Assembly: GCA_002339325.1 (NCBI GenBank)
Contig: DDKK01000008.1
Location: 1-52,975, forward strand
DNA length: 52,975 nucleotides
Direction: 5' to 3'
DNA from: Nitrospiraceae bacterium UBA2600
GTDB lineage: Bacteria; Nitrospirota; Thermodesulfovibrionia; Thermodesulfovibrionales; Thermodesulfovibrionaceae
Positions 7,780 through 15,737 of the stretch are shown here, piece by piece. Position 1 is the stretch's first letter. Each line of letters begins with the position of its first letter. Made by a program: the position numbers and the translations under genes. Under the pieces are notes generated by a model, which was not told the DNA's origin, made no database searches, and saw only the letters and a list, made by a program, of their open reading frames with translations.

Positions 7780-9014
7780 TCAATTTTTTTTCTGTTCATC
7801 ATTTTTAGAAAACCTGAAAATGTCATTTACTTCAAAACTATTGTATTTTGTTGTCATCTTTGAAAAAACAAGCGATGACATTGCTGCGGGATAAGAGAGC
7901 ATCTTGATGAAAAAATGCAAATCTGGAAGGCTTGCAAACTCTGAAGGCATAATGAGCCGTTTGATTTTTTCCGTTTTTGAAATTGAAAAGCCATCCCTCA
8001 TGTCGTGCGGTCCCATACTGAGATTTTGAGTGTTCTCCAAAATTTCAACATCTCCGAACACTTTGGACATGTATTCACAACTATTTGGATCGTTCAATGC
8101 AAAACTCACGATTGTGTTGCAGTTGTTTGTGATCGTGTAGGTAGTCTCTCTTGAATATAGTTTCTGTAGCTGTGATATATCTTGTGTAGCTATCCAAACT
8201 GATGCTCCCTTGGACCTACCTTGCTCTAAGGTTCTGACTACAGAAGGCAACCTTTGAAGTGCTGCAAACTCGTCAAGAATGAAAAAAACACGTCTGTCTT
8301 GCGATTCAGTCATTGACAATAAATGTTTTAAAGCAATATCGATAAACAAGCTAAGGGCTGGCTTTAAAGTGTCTCTCAGATTTGCATAATTTGTGATGAA
8401 AATAAAACCTGGCTGGTCATTTTCAAGCCATTTTTTGATTGAAAATTCACTACTTAAATGAGTCATATATTGAAAACAGTTTGTATACTGACGCATGGTT
8501 GAAAGCACATCTGAAGCCACTTTTGAACCTTGTTCATAGCCCTGGAGGTAGCCTTGAGCCCTTTTAGCCGCTTCAATTCCGCTTGCTACTGCCTGCTGCA
8601 TGAGTTGAATCATCTCAGGTTCTGTTTTTGTGACATGTTCCCATATAGCTTGATTTGATTCATTTCCTGTGACTTTCAAAAAATACAAAATACTTGAAAA
8701 AACGTCTCTCGCCGCATCAACCCAAAATTTGTCGTTTTGGAAGGACTCGGGTATCATTGATGTAGCAATAGAATCAACATCAGGCTGCATTTCAATTTCA
8801 GAAAAGAGGCACCAATTGACACTACGGCGGTCAAGCGGATTAAAAATTATATCAGTTGCTGGATCGTAAAAATATGAAAGATAGTCTCCTTTAAAATCGT
8901 GGATGATTGCCTTGGCTCCTCTTTCTCTCAACACTTCTAACACTTGATTGAGCAATGTAGTTTTGCCCGTCCCGGGTCTGCCTGTGATTAGGAAATGTCT
9001 TGTCTCTGCCCATG
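7780..9014 (-). CDS. traD: type IV coupling protein (TraD/TrwB type), ATPase part, 3' of frameshift
   Basis: The frame carries the family's PWAETRHFLITGRPGTGKTT (Walker A), HDFKGDYLS, FIFITNYANLRDTLKP, VFFILDEFAALQRLPSV (Walker B), GASVWIATQDISQL and NNCNTIVSF. In plasmid systems this hexameric ATPase links the relaxosome to the mating channel. The first in-frame start codon (TTG, 8955) lies inside the Walker A region, and no start exists upstream in this frame, so it cannot be an independent intact gene. The N-terminal part is in the other frame at 8988-9425; the frame change lies near 9012-9017. Real mutation, sequencing error or recoding cannot be separated here. Confidence 0.8.
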
Positions 9015-9425
9015 GAGGACTACTATTTTTCCTATGTTCAGTAGTGAGTTTTTGGCAATTCGAGCAAGTTCAATGTCGTTGTGCAAAATCTCATTTGCGA
9101 CCATTTCATTGAGCTGCACTTCATGAATCATCAAACTGCCTCGGCTGTATTGCTGCTCGTCAATCTGTTGTGTAGCTTCTTCTGACATTCTTGATATACG
9201 TCTATATGTGTATATCAAAATTGGAATCGTGAGCAAAAATAAGTATATGTAGTTCGAAAAAAGATATCCAAAAAAACCTTTGCTACTGAAAAAGTGAAAA
9301 ACAAAAGCAAAAAGCAGAATAAACAGTTGCTGCATCCACAAGCTCGTTATAACCGTTTGTTTGACGCGGTTAACCTCAAGCCTAAACTCAGTAGAAAGTT
9401 TTTCAAAGCCTCTATATTTGTGCAT
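8988..9425 (-). CDS. traD: type IV coupling protein, N-terminal membrane part (5' of frameshift)
   Basis: 145 aa. Two hydrophobic helices (LFILLFAFVFHFF and YIYLFLLTIPILIYTY) are followed by a soluble linker ending NSLLNIGKIVVL, exactly the strand that precedes the P-loop region of TrwB/TraD proteins. After it the frame runs into an unrelated short tail and a stop, while the expected continuation lies in the -1 frame. Best read as the first third of one coupling-protein gene, total about 7780-9425. Confidence 0.72.
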   Translation of the reverse strand: MHKYRGFEKLSTEFRLEVNRVKQTVITSLWMQQLFILLFAFVFHFFSSKGFFGYLFSNYIYLFLLTIPILIYTYRRISRMSEEATQQIDEQQYSRGSLMIHEVQLNEMVANEILHNDIELARIAKNSLLNIGKIVVLHGQRQDIS

Positions 9426-9428
9426 GCA

Positions 9429-9971
9429 TTACCTCCCAAAAATAGACTCGTAAAAAGGAAGCAGAGGAAGCGGTAACGCAAACAAACCCAAGATAATTCG
9501 TCTTGAAACTTTCTTGAATACACTTTCATTTTGCTGCTCTATGTAGTTGTTTTCTTTTTCATATATGTCTTTCATGAGTGCATCATATTGAATTTGGTAC
9601 ATTTCAGAACGTCGGGGATCCTTAAACTTGTCTGCTGCTACATACTTTTGGAAATAGGCATATGCATATATATGCTCTAAACATGATTTATCGACGGGAA
9701 TATGTCTATCAAATAACGGTACCCGTAGAAGAAACTTTTTGTCATCAGAAGAAAAAGCTTTTTCATGACAAATTGAATATTGTGTGTCTTTTATGATTAC
9801 TCCACCTGCAAGATATGAAAAAATCAGTACTCCCACGACAAAGAAAAATAGAAATCTTTTTTTCGTCTCGGTCGCAAACGTAAGAAAAACCGTAATGGCA
9901 AAAAGAATTGAAGCCAAAAACTCGTAAACCACTATACCAAACTGCCTTAAAAACACTATTATTTTCCTCAT
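9429..9971 (-). CDS. multi-span membrane protein of the mobilization operon
   Basis: 180 aa. Hydrophobic segments near residues 10-32, 38-60 and 157-175 frame a soluble loop containing CHEKAFSSDDKKFLLRVPLF and CLEHIYAYAYFQKYV. No family recognised. It ends 3 bp before the coupling-protein start, so the two are probably translated in sequence; a role in the relaxosome-membrane interface is a guess from position only. Confidence 0.55.
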   Translation of the reverse strand: MRKIIVFLRQFGIVVYEFLASILFAITVFLTFATETKKRFLFFFVVGVLIFSYLAGGVIIKDTQYSICHEKAFSSDDKKFLLRVPLFDRHIPVDKSCLEHIYAYAYFQKYVAADKFKDPRRSEMYQIQYDALMKDIYEKENNYIEQQNESVFKKVSRRIILGLFALPLPLLPFYESIFGR

Positions 9972-9991
9972 TTTCAGCCTCCTTTTTAAAT

Positions 9992-10642
9992 TTAAAACTC
10001 TCTTTCAAAAAGGTAATCTGTTCTTTTCATCTTTTCGATATCATTGCTTGGGGGGTCAAGATATTCAATAGTTTTCACGTATTCATACAGTTTCTGAAAG
10101 TCATTTTTGGGGTCACAAAAGAAATACAGTATAGCTCTTTTCGTCTCGTCGTTGGTGTTGAATAAAAGTTTTTCAGTGTTAAAATGTCGATATTTCTTCT
10201 GCAAGATTTGAATTATCTGGTTAAAACTATTCATTTTTGGGTATTTTTCTAGCTTGATTTTTTCTTTCCATTCCGGTACATCTCTGTCACAGATGAAAAC
10301 TACTTTTTTCTCCTCTTCAACTATTTTCTCTATTTCCAGTTTTTTCTTGTGTTTTTCAAATGCGTATTTCATTGCTTTTTCTCTGCTTTCATCTGTAGCT
10401 TGATTTTTTTGCAACAGTGCAAGATGTGTTTCAAAATCGTTGTCGTTGTGAAAAACTGAAAAAAGAAGCAAAACGGTGATAAAAGCGACTACAATCAGAG
10501 CTATCACTATGAGTGTTTTTCTTGAAAAACTGGAAAAAAGCCAAAAAAGATTGTTCAAGTGTTTTTTCAATTGCTGTATTGCTCTTTCTCTTCTTTCTTT
10601 TTTTCTTTTCTTTTTTTCTATTTTTTCTATATCTTTACTCAT
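9992..10642 (-). CDS. coiled-coil/single-span membrane protein
   Basis: 216 aa. A very basic start (MSKDIEKIEKKKRKKERRER), one membrane helix (LIVIALIVVAFITVLLLFSV, about 45-64), then a long charged, mostly helical region. Unrecognised. It overlaps the upstream 10635-10871 gene by 8 bp, indicating translational coupling. The layout is reminiscent of small VirB-type accessory proteins, but no homology is visible. Confidence 0.5.
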   Translation of the reverse strand: MSKDIEKIEKKKRKKERRERAIQQLKKHLNNLFWLFSSFSRKTLIVIALIVVAFITVLLLFSVFHNDNDFETHLALLQKNQATDESREKAMKYAFEKHKKKLEIEKIVEEEKKVVFICDRDVPEWKEKIKLEKYPKMNSFNQIIQILQKKYRHFNTEKLLFNTNDETKRAILYFFCDPKNDFQKLYEYVKTIEYLDPPSNDIEKMKRTDYLFEREF

Positions 10643-10871
10643 CTTGTTCCTCTCCTTTTTGTTTTTTTTGTATCTTTTTCGTGTATCGTCTCAAGCTTTC
10701 AAGTTCTTTCTGGAGTTCAAGCGTGTGTTCTTCTATTTCATTGAGCTGAAAAAGCATAGCGTCTATCAGTGTGATTGTGTCGTCAAGTCTGTTTCTCACT
10801 TCCAGGAGTAACTCCCTATCACTGCTTTCAAGTGTTTTGTATCGTTTGATGATTTCATCAATTACCATCAT
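10635..10871 (-). CDS. small coiled-coil protein
   Basis: 78 aa, heptad-like throughout (LDDTITLIDAMLFQLNEIEE then HTLELQKELESLRRYTKK). Preceded by AAAGGAGG. No family recognised. One of three consecutive short coiled-coil genes upstream of the membrane proteins. Confidence 0.5.
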   Translation of the reverse strand: MMVIDEIIKRYKTLESSDRELLLEVRNRLDDTITLIDAMLFQLNEIEEHTLELQKELESLRRYTKKIQKKQKGEEQDE

Positions 10872-10881
10872 CTACCTCCTT

Positions 10882-11064
10882 TTAAATCCCGTATTTTTCT
10901 TTCAGTTTTTCATAGATTTCTTTCATTTTTCCGTCTGCGTTTCCTGCTGCGATTTCCCTCTCCACCTCCTTGCCGAATTCTGCGTAGAAATCCCTTTCTG
11001 TCTCCCTCAGAACCCTCTCCAATTGCTTCATTTTTTCCTTGATGCTTTTGACGTTTTTTTTCAT
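10882..11064 (-). CDS. small charged helical protein
   Basis: 60 aa (MKKNVKSIKEKMKQLERVLR ... EIYEKLKEKYGI). Its ATG overlaps the stop of the upstream gene (11061-11321), and AGGAGG precedes it. No recognised domain. Possibly a relaxosome accessory or scaffold protein, by position only. Confidence 0.5.
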   Translation of the reverse strand: MKKNVKSIKEKMKQLERVLRETERDFYAEFGKEVEREIAAGNADGKMKEIYEKLKEKYGI

Positions 11065-11321
11065 ACTACCTCCTGTATTTTCTCGGTTTCATGTTTCATG
11101 AAATTTTCAGAATCAAAAAAGTATGCGATACAAAAAAAACTGTGCATAAAATCAAAATTTTTTTGCAGAAATTTTTGGATTTCAACATCGTTCTTTTCTG
11201 CTGCAAGTTCGTGTATGCGTTTTTTCAACTGATTCTCTTTTTCTGTGATACTGCTATCCGCTGCAATTTCTTTCGCTATCCCTTCCACTTCCCTCAAAAA
11301 CTCCTCGATTTTTTTCTCCAT
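11061..11321 (-). CDS. small helical protein
   Basis: 86 aa; coiled-coil N-terminus (MEKKIEEFLREVEGIAKEIA), then a less charged region with aromatic residues (FLQKNFDFMHSFFCIAYFF). Ribosome site AAGGAGG. Upstream on the - strand lie a GTGCTC/GAGCAC hairpin (11350-11365) and a TGCATTA-type motif (11367-11383). Unrecognised. Confidence 0.45.
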   Translation of the reverse strand: MEKKIEEFLREVEGIAKEIAADSSITEKENQLKKRIHELAAEKNDVEIQKFLQKNFDFMHSFFCIAYFFDSENFMKHETEKIQEVV

Positions 11322-11366
11322 TTTTGCCCTCCTTTTTGTTTTTTTTAAGTGCTCTCATGAGCACCT

Positions 11367-11383
11367 CTATATTTATTAATGCA
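11367..11383 (-). promoter_or_regulatory. TGCATTA-type promoter-like motif, copy 3
   Basis: The - strand reads TGCATTAATAAATATAG, about 45 nt before the ATG at 11321, followed by hairpin GGTGCTC-ATGA-GAGCACT which may modify the leader. Confidence 0.4.
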
Positions 11384-11385
11384 AC

Positions 11386-11520
11386 TTATTCATTCAGAAT
11401 TTTCTGCAAAATTTGCTTTGCAACTTTTTCAAAATTTTCATGCTTCTTTTTGTCAAAAAAGAATTCATTTGACAAAGCAAGAAGACACTCAATTACTGCT
11501 GCTGTGTTTTGCTTCATCAT
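11386..11520 (-). CDS. 44-aa hypothetical protein
   Basis: Short frame starting MMKQNTAAVIECLLALSNEF and ending AKQILQKILNE; it starts 12 bp after the RHH gene on the same strand. The ribosome site is weak (GAGTAGG). Amphipathic helices, no domain. It could be real through coupling with the RHH gene, or chance. Confidence 0.35.
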   Translation of the reverse strand: MMKQNTAAVIECLLALSNEFFFDKKKHENFEKVAKQILQKILNE

Positions 11521-11532
11521 AAATAGAATTAC

Positions 11533-11760
11533 CTACTCAGAAAGTGTTGAATTTTGCGGTTTTGCTGGCTGTGGTTCTGAGAGGCTTTCAATCTTCTGGA
11601 TGAGCTTGTTTAACAATTGTGTGTCTTTCATTTCTTGCTTGATTGAGTTTTGCAAAAGTTCTGCCGCAAACTTTGACAAACTTTTACCTTGTGATTTGCT
11701 TAATTTTTCAAGTAAGTCATAAAGTTCATCTGTTACTCTTGCTCTGATTACTTGCGACAT
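11533..11760 (-). CDS. ribbon-helix-helix DNA-binding protein (relaxosome accessory)
   Basis: 75 aa. VIRARVTDELYDLLEKLSKS followed by QGKSLSKFAAELL is the ribbon-helix-helix pattern (one strand, two helices), with a proline-rich tail. It is divergent from the relaxase gene across the candidate oriT, the position held by TrwA/TraM-like proteins that bind oriT and repress their own promoter. GGGGG ribosome site before ATG. The regulatory role is inferred from context. Confidence 0.65.
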   Translation of the reverse strand: MSQVIRARVTDELYDLLEKLSKSQGKSLSKFAAELLQNSIKQEMKDTQLLNKLIQKIESLSEPQPAKPQNSTLSE

Positions 11761-11791
11761 ATTTATTACCCCCTTTTTTATTAATTACCTA

Positions 11792-11806
11792 CTTATAAAT
11801 AATGCA
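11792..11806 (-). promoter_or_regulatory. TGCATTA-type promoter-like motif, copy 4
   Basis: The - strand reads TGCATTATTTATAAG, about 32 nt before the ATG of the RHH gene. On + a copy (TGCATTAATACATACAT) lies at 11994-12010 before the relaxase gene. Confidence 0.4.
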
Positions 11807-11815
11807 GTTTCAGGG

Positions 11816-11978
11816 TGTAGACAAATGGCTACATTTTGACTGAAAGAAGTTGTCTACATATCTAAAAGCTTGCTAATTCTAATCAAATCAGGGATTAAAA
11901 ATAAGGAATGTAGACAAAGACATTTAATACTATCAAGGCTTTTTGCACCAGGGCGGTGCGTGGTGTATGCCATTAGAA
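11816..11978 (+). other. oriT: candidate origin of transfer (oriT)
   Basis: The 279-bp gap between the RHH and relaxase genes holds TGTAGACAAA at 11816-11825 and 11909-11918, with the inverse TGTCTACA at 11851-11858. It also holds a small hairpin GCACC-AGGGC-GGTGC (11945-11959) followed by GTGGTGTATGCC. A short hairpin just 5' of a GCGTGG-TGT-like nick sequence is the layout of MOBF origins (F: GCGTGGGGTGT; R388 also has a GGTGCG stem). Predicted nick between 11966 and 11967, by analogy only. Confidence 0.6.
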
Positions 11979-12039
11979 GCGGGCGAGAGGAACTGCATTA
12001 ATACATACATGAGGATATAACATTTTTAGGGGGTAAAAT

Positions 12040-15000
12040 ATGGTAACTTTAACAGTTGTAAATGATAGCAAATATTACACTCACTTAAAAGAGGATTCTC
12101 ATGGTCTTGAATACTACTCAGAAAAGGATTCAGTTAAAGGATTCTGGCAAGGTGAACTTGCTAAGAGAGAGGGCTTAGAGGGTAAGGAAGTAACTGAGCA
12201 GGATATGGAAAAAATCAAGGGACTTTCTAACAGTGAAAGGTTGGGTCTGGATGTAACTTATTCTGCATCAAAATCCGTATCACTTGCATATAGCTTAATC
12301 GGTGATGAAAGAATCAAAGAAGCACATGAGAAAGCAGTTATGAAAGCAAATGAATATCTTGAAAAAAATCTCGCTTGGACAAGGCAAGGTCAGGGTGGGA
12401 AAGAGGATGTTCAGGCAAGTGGGGTAGCAATAGCAAACTTCACTCATTTCACGAGTCGTGAACATGACCCTCAACTTCATACTCATTCGGTGGTATTGAA
12501 CTCAGTAATCCGTAGTAGTGATGGAAAGATAACTGCACTTGAACCACGTGTGATTTTTGAACATCAGAAAGCACTGGATCAGATATACAAAAATGAGCTT
12601 GCGAGGAATCTGCAGGAACTGGGATACAAAATTGAAATGATAGATAGGAATGGCAATTTTGAAATTGTAGGATTCAGTCAAGAGGTATTAGACAAATTTT
12701 CAGAAAGAAGAGAGCAAGTTGAACAAACTTTGAAAGAGTTAAAAGAGAATGGAAAATTTCAGGGGTTAAATGAGAATGAATTAAGGGATATAGCAAGAAT
12801 AGACTCAAGACAATCAAAGGAATTTCTTTCAAAAGAGGAACTAAATCAAATTTGGGATGAGAAACTCTCTGAACTTGGCATAACAAGAGAGCAAATAAAA
12901 GAGAGTGTAGAAAGTGCAAGACAAGACATAAAAGAACTCTCAGAGAAAAAGCAGTTTGAAGCTACAAAGGACTATGTTAGACAATCGTATTCAATCATAC
13001 ATGAAAATGAATCTGCATTCACTAAAACAAAACTCTTTGAAATTGCACTCAGGCAATCAATGAATGATGCGGTAAAAGGTCAAAAAGTAATGACTGTTTC
13101 AGATATAGAAAAAGCATTCAATCAGTTGCAAAAAGAAAGAGAAATAATACAGGTCAAAGGCACTGAATATTTCACAACTCAAGACATGCAAAAGATAGAG
13201 AAAAGTGTAATAGATTTCGTGAGGAAGACAAATGGAACTGAGAAGGAATTTGTTTCAAACAAAGAAGTGATAGACAAAGCAATTAAGGACTATGAAACTC
13301 AGAAGGGTTTTCAAATGACTGAGGATCAGAAAAAAGCAGTATATCATATAGCAATGTCAAAGGATAAGGTAATAGGCATTCAAGGCGATGCTGGCGTGGG
13401 GAAGACAACTTCTTTTGAGTGCATCAAACCTCTCCTAGAAAAAGAAGGTTTTGTAGTTCGTGGACTTGCACCAACTGGCAAGGCTGCGGAAGAGTTGTCT
13501 AAGGTTGGAATAAACTCTCAAACCGTGGATAGCTTTCTCATGCAGTTTGAAAAGACTCAGATAGTGAAAGACATAGAGAAGTATCGTCAAGAGTATGAAA
13601 AACTCAATCAAAAGTTTGAGAATCGGTCTTGGTCTGCACCACCAAGTTTGTTCGATAAGTCTGAAACATGGCAATCTCAGATAAAGAACTATATAGTCAA
13701 TGACATAAAACAAACTTTCGGGCTAAAAACAGAACAGAAAGGTGGGTGGGGGTATGAATACAAAGACAAGGTATATGTGATTGAGAAGGATGGCTGGAAA
13801 GGACAAATGATAGTTGAGTATGGACAAAGGTTTCAGACATATAGAGAGGTAAATGTATATCTCAAGGATGTTCAGTCTGGAAAAATAAGCCATACAAGAT
13901 TTGTTCCTGTAGGTGCTGGCATAAGCATAAAAGAGCATCAGAAGGAATATCAATCTCCTGAACGGGTCATTCAACATGGCAAAGAAGTCTGGATAGTTGA
14001 CGAGGCATCAATGCTGGGTTCAAAAAAAATGTCTGAACTAATGAAAACTGCAAAGGAAGCTGGGGCAAGGGTAGTGGTGGCGGGGGATACAAAACAGATG
14101 CAGTCTGTGGCTCAAGGTAAGATATTTGAGGAAATGCAAAAAAGAGGTATGAATACAATAGAAATGACCCAGAAAGTAAGGCAAACTGAGGAAAGATACA
14201 AAGAAGTGGTAAAAGAATTCAGTGAAAAAAGATTTCAGGAAGCAATTGAAAGGCTTGATAGCTCTGGAAAAGTGCATGAGGTTCAAAATAAACAGGATAG
14301 GATAGAGGCAATCAAACAGGAATATTTCAAAAGTGACTACAAAAAAACTCATATAGTATCGGCTACAAACAGGGAAAAGAATGAGCTAAATGCGGTCATT
14401 CGAGATGAATTGAAGAATCAAGGCAAAGTAAACAAAGAGGGGTATGTTTTCACTGTGAAAGAAAGCAAAAATCTCAGTGCAGAGGAAAAGAGGTATGCTT
14501 TTTCATACCAAATAGGCGATTCAGTGCATATAGCAAGGCAAGACATGAAAGAAATGGGTATATCTTCAAAAGTGAATGAGTTTCAGGTCAAAGGCATAAA
14601 TAGCAAAGAAAACACAATAACAATAAGCAATGGCAAAAATGATTTTCGGGTCAATCTAAAAGATTGGGGCGATAAGCTTTCAGTGTATTCTCAAAAGCAA
14701 ATAGAAATTTCTAAGGGCGATAAAGTCATGACTCTCAAGAATGACAAAAAATTCGGGGTCAAAAATGGTGAAATGTGGGAAGTGAAATCAGTTGACAAAG
14801 ATGGAAATATCACAATCAAGAATAACAACAAGGAAAAGAGTTTCAACATCAAGAGCTACAACTACATAGATCATGGCTATGCCTCAACCGTGCACAAAAG
14901 TCAGGGTATGACAACGAAAAAAGTGATATATTCCGTATCAGAAAAGACAAACTATAATGAAATGTATACTGCAATGACAAGAGGAAAAGAGGGATATAGC

Positions 15001-15153
15001 ATCTACACTGCAAATAAACAAGAAATGTATAAAAGCATGCAAAGAGAACAAGAGAAAACAAGCTCACTGGAAAGGGAATCAAAGACTCAAACAGAACACT
15101 CTCGTTCAGCTGCAGCAGCTGAACAATCCCACTCCCTCGGACGGGGGCGATAG
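12040..15153 (+). CDS. traI: MOBF conjugative relaxase-helicase (TrwC/TraI type)
   Basis: 1037 aa. The relaxase domain (about 1-310) has Tyr pairs Y12-Y13 and Y25-Y26, the motif DVTYSASKSVS (71-81), and the metal-binding histidines H136, H142, H147, H149 (HFTSREHDPQLHTHS). The RecD2-like helicase follows: Walker A GIQGDAGVGKTTS (about 446), Walker B VWIVDEASML (about 649), VVVAGDTKQMQSV, and C-terminal HKSQGMT and YTAMTRG. A roughly 100-residue strand-rich insert lies between motifs I and II (GWGYEYKDKVYVIEKDGWKG and on). The tail is Ser/Gln/Glu-rich. It nicks oriT and unwinds the transferred strand. GGGGG ribosome site before ATG. Confidence 0.95.
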   Translation: MVTLTVVNDSKYYTHLKEDSHGLEYYSEKDSVKGFWQGELAKREGLEGKEVTEQDMEKIKGLSNSERLGLDVTYSASKSVSLAYSLIGDERIKEAHEKAVMKANEYLEKNLAWTRQGQGGKEDVQASGVAIANFTHFTSREHDPQLHTHSVVLNSVIRSSDGKITALEPRVIFEHQKALDQIYKNELARNLQELGYKIEMIDRNGNFEIVGFSQEVLDKFSERREQVEQTLKELKENGKFQGLNENELRDIARIDSRQSKEFLSKEELNQIWDEKLSELGITREQIKESVESARQDIKELSEKKQFEATKDYVRQSYSIIHENESAFTKTKLFEIALRQSMNDAVKGQKVMTVSDIEKAFNQLQKEREIIQVKGTEYFTTQDMQKIEKSVIDFVRKTNGTEKEFVSNKEVIDKAIKDYETQKGFQMTEDQKKAVYHIAMSKDKVIGIQGDAGVGKTTSFECIKPLLEKEGFVVRGLAPTGKAAEELSKVGINSQTVDSFLMQFEKTQIVKDIEKYRQEYEKLNQKFENRSWSAPPSLFDKSETWQSQIKNYIVNDIKQTFGLKTEQKGGWGYEYKDKVYVIEKDGWKGQMIVEYGQRFQTYREVNVYLKDVQSGKISHTRFVPVGAGISIKEHQKEYQSPERVIQHGKEVWIVDEASMLGSKKMSELMKTAKEAGARVVVAGDTKQMQSVAQGKIFEEMQKRGMNTIEMTQKVRQTEERYKEVVKEFSEKRFQEAIERLDSSGKVHEVQNKQDRIEAIKQEYFKSDYKKTHIVSATNREKNELNAVIRDELKNQGKVNKEGYVFTVKESKNLSAEEKRYAFSYQIGDSVHIARQDMKEMGISSKVNEFQVKGINSKENTITISNGKNDFRVNLKDWGDKLSVYSQKQIEISKGDKVMTLKNDKKFGVKNGEMWEVKSVDKDGNITIKNNNKEKSFNIKSYNYIDHGYASTVHKSQGMTTKKVIYSVSEKTNYNEMYTAMTRGKEGYSIYTANKQEMYKSMQREQEKTSSLERESKTQTEHSRSAAAAEQSHSLGRGR

Positions 15154-15352
15154 GGTGACACTTGGGGAAGTAGAAAAATCAAGGGATTGCACGAATGGGG
15201 GGGTGACACTTGGGGAAGGAAAAGGTGACACTTGGGGAAGTAGAAAAATCAATAGTTTAGAGCATATCTCTTGCATAAATGATTGATATTATTAGGATTG
15301 CAAAAAAAGGGGTTTTTCACTTTTTTTTTAAAAAAGGTGACACTTGGGGAAG
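15154..15352 (+). repeat. 17-bp direct repeats (iterons), set 1
   Basis: Four exact copies of GGTGACACTTGGGGAAG at 15154-15170, 15202-15218, 15224-15240 and 15336-15352, all in one orientation; AGTAGAAAAATCAA follows two of them. The set starts at the relaxase stop codon. Iterated same-strand repeats beside a replication gene suggest an origin or copy-control site. Confidence 0.8.
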
Positions 15353-15457
15353 GCTTGCAAAAGGTTTTTTATAATTTTGTTCTTACAAATTTATATTTTT
15401 CAAGCATTTTAATATAGTCCCTACCCCTATACATCAAGCAAAATCAAGAATTCCTAT

Positions 15458-15735
15458 GGTGGTAACAGGGGTGGTAACATTTTTGCCCTTGATATTTCTA
15501 TATTGTTACCACCTCTATTTTTAAGGGTATAAGGTGGTAACAGGTGGTAACACATTGATACTACTGGATTGTTACCACGTAATGACAAAAAATAGGGGTA
15601 AAATTTTCCCAAAAAAAAATTTTTTTAAAAAAACTGAAAAAAGAAAAATATACGAAAATGGTGGAAACGGTAGTAACAAATGGGGAATAATAAGGCTAAC
15701 TCGTTGAAACTCAAAAGTTTTTTAGTGTTACCACC
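15458..15735. repeat. GGTGGTAAC repeats (iterons), set 2; candidate replication origin
   Basis: GGTGGTAAC occurs directly at 15458-15466, 15470-15478, 15533-15541, 15543-15551 and as GGTAGTAAC at 15669-15677. It occurs inverted at 15515-15523, 15571-15579 (GTTACCACG) and 15727-15735. A very AT-rich stretch (15598-15650) lies inside. Immediately next is the 3' end of the replication-protein gene. No gene is seen in 15154-15737. Confidence 0.75.
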
Positions 15736-15737
15736 TC

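Noticed and set aside
8988..9054. Programmed -1 ribosomal frameshift in the coupling-protein gene
   Set aside because: GGAAAAATAG is the only slip-like run and does not fit X-XXY-YYZ in the zero frame; the residues gained there do not match the family, so an indel a few codons later fits better.
10476..10811. Several + strand frames of 60-111 aa rich in Phe/Ser/Leu
   Set aside because: They are antisense to two well-supported, coupled - strand genes and show only low-complexity composition.
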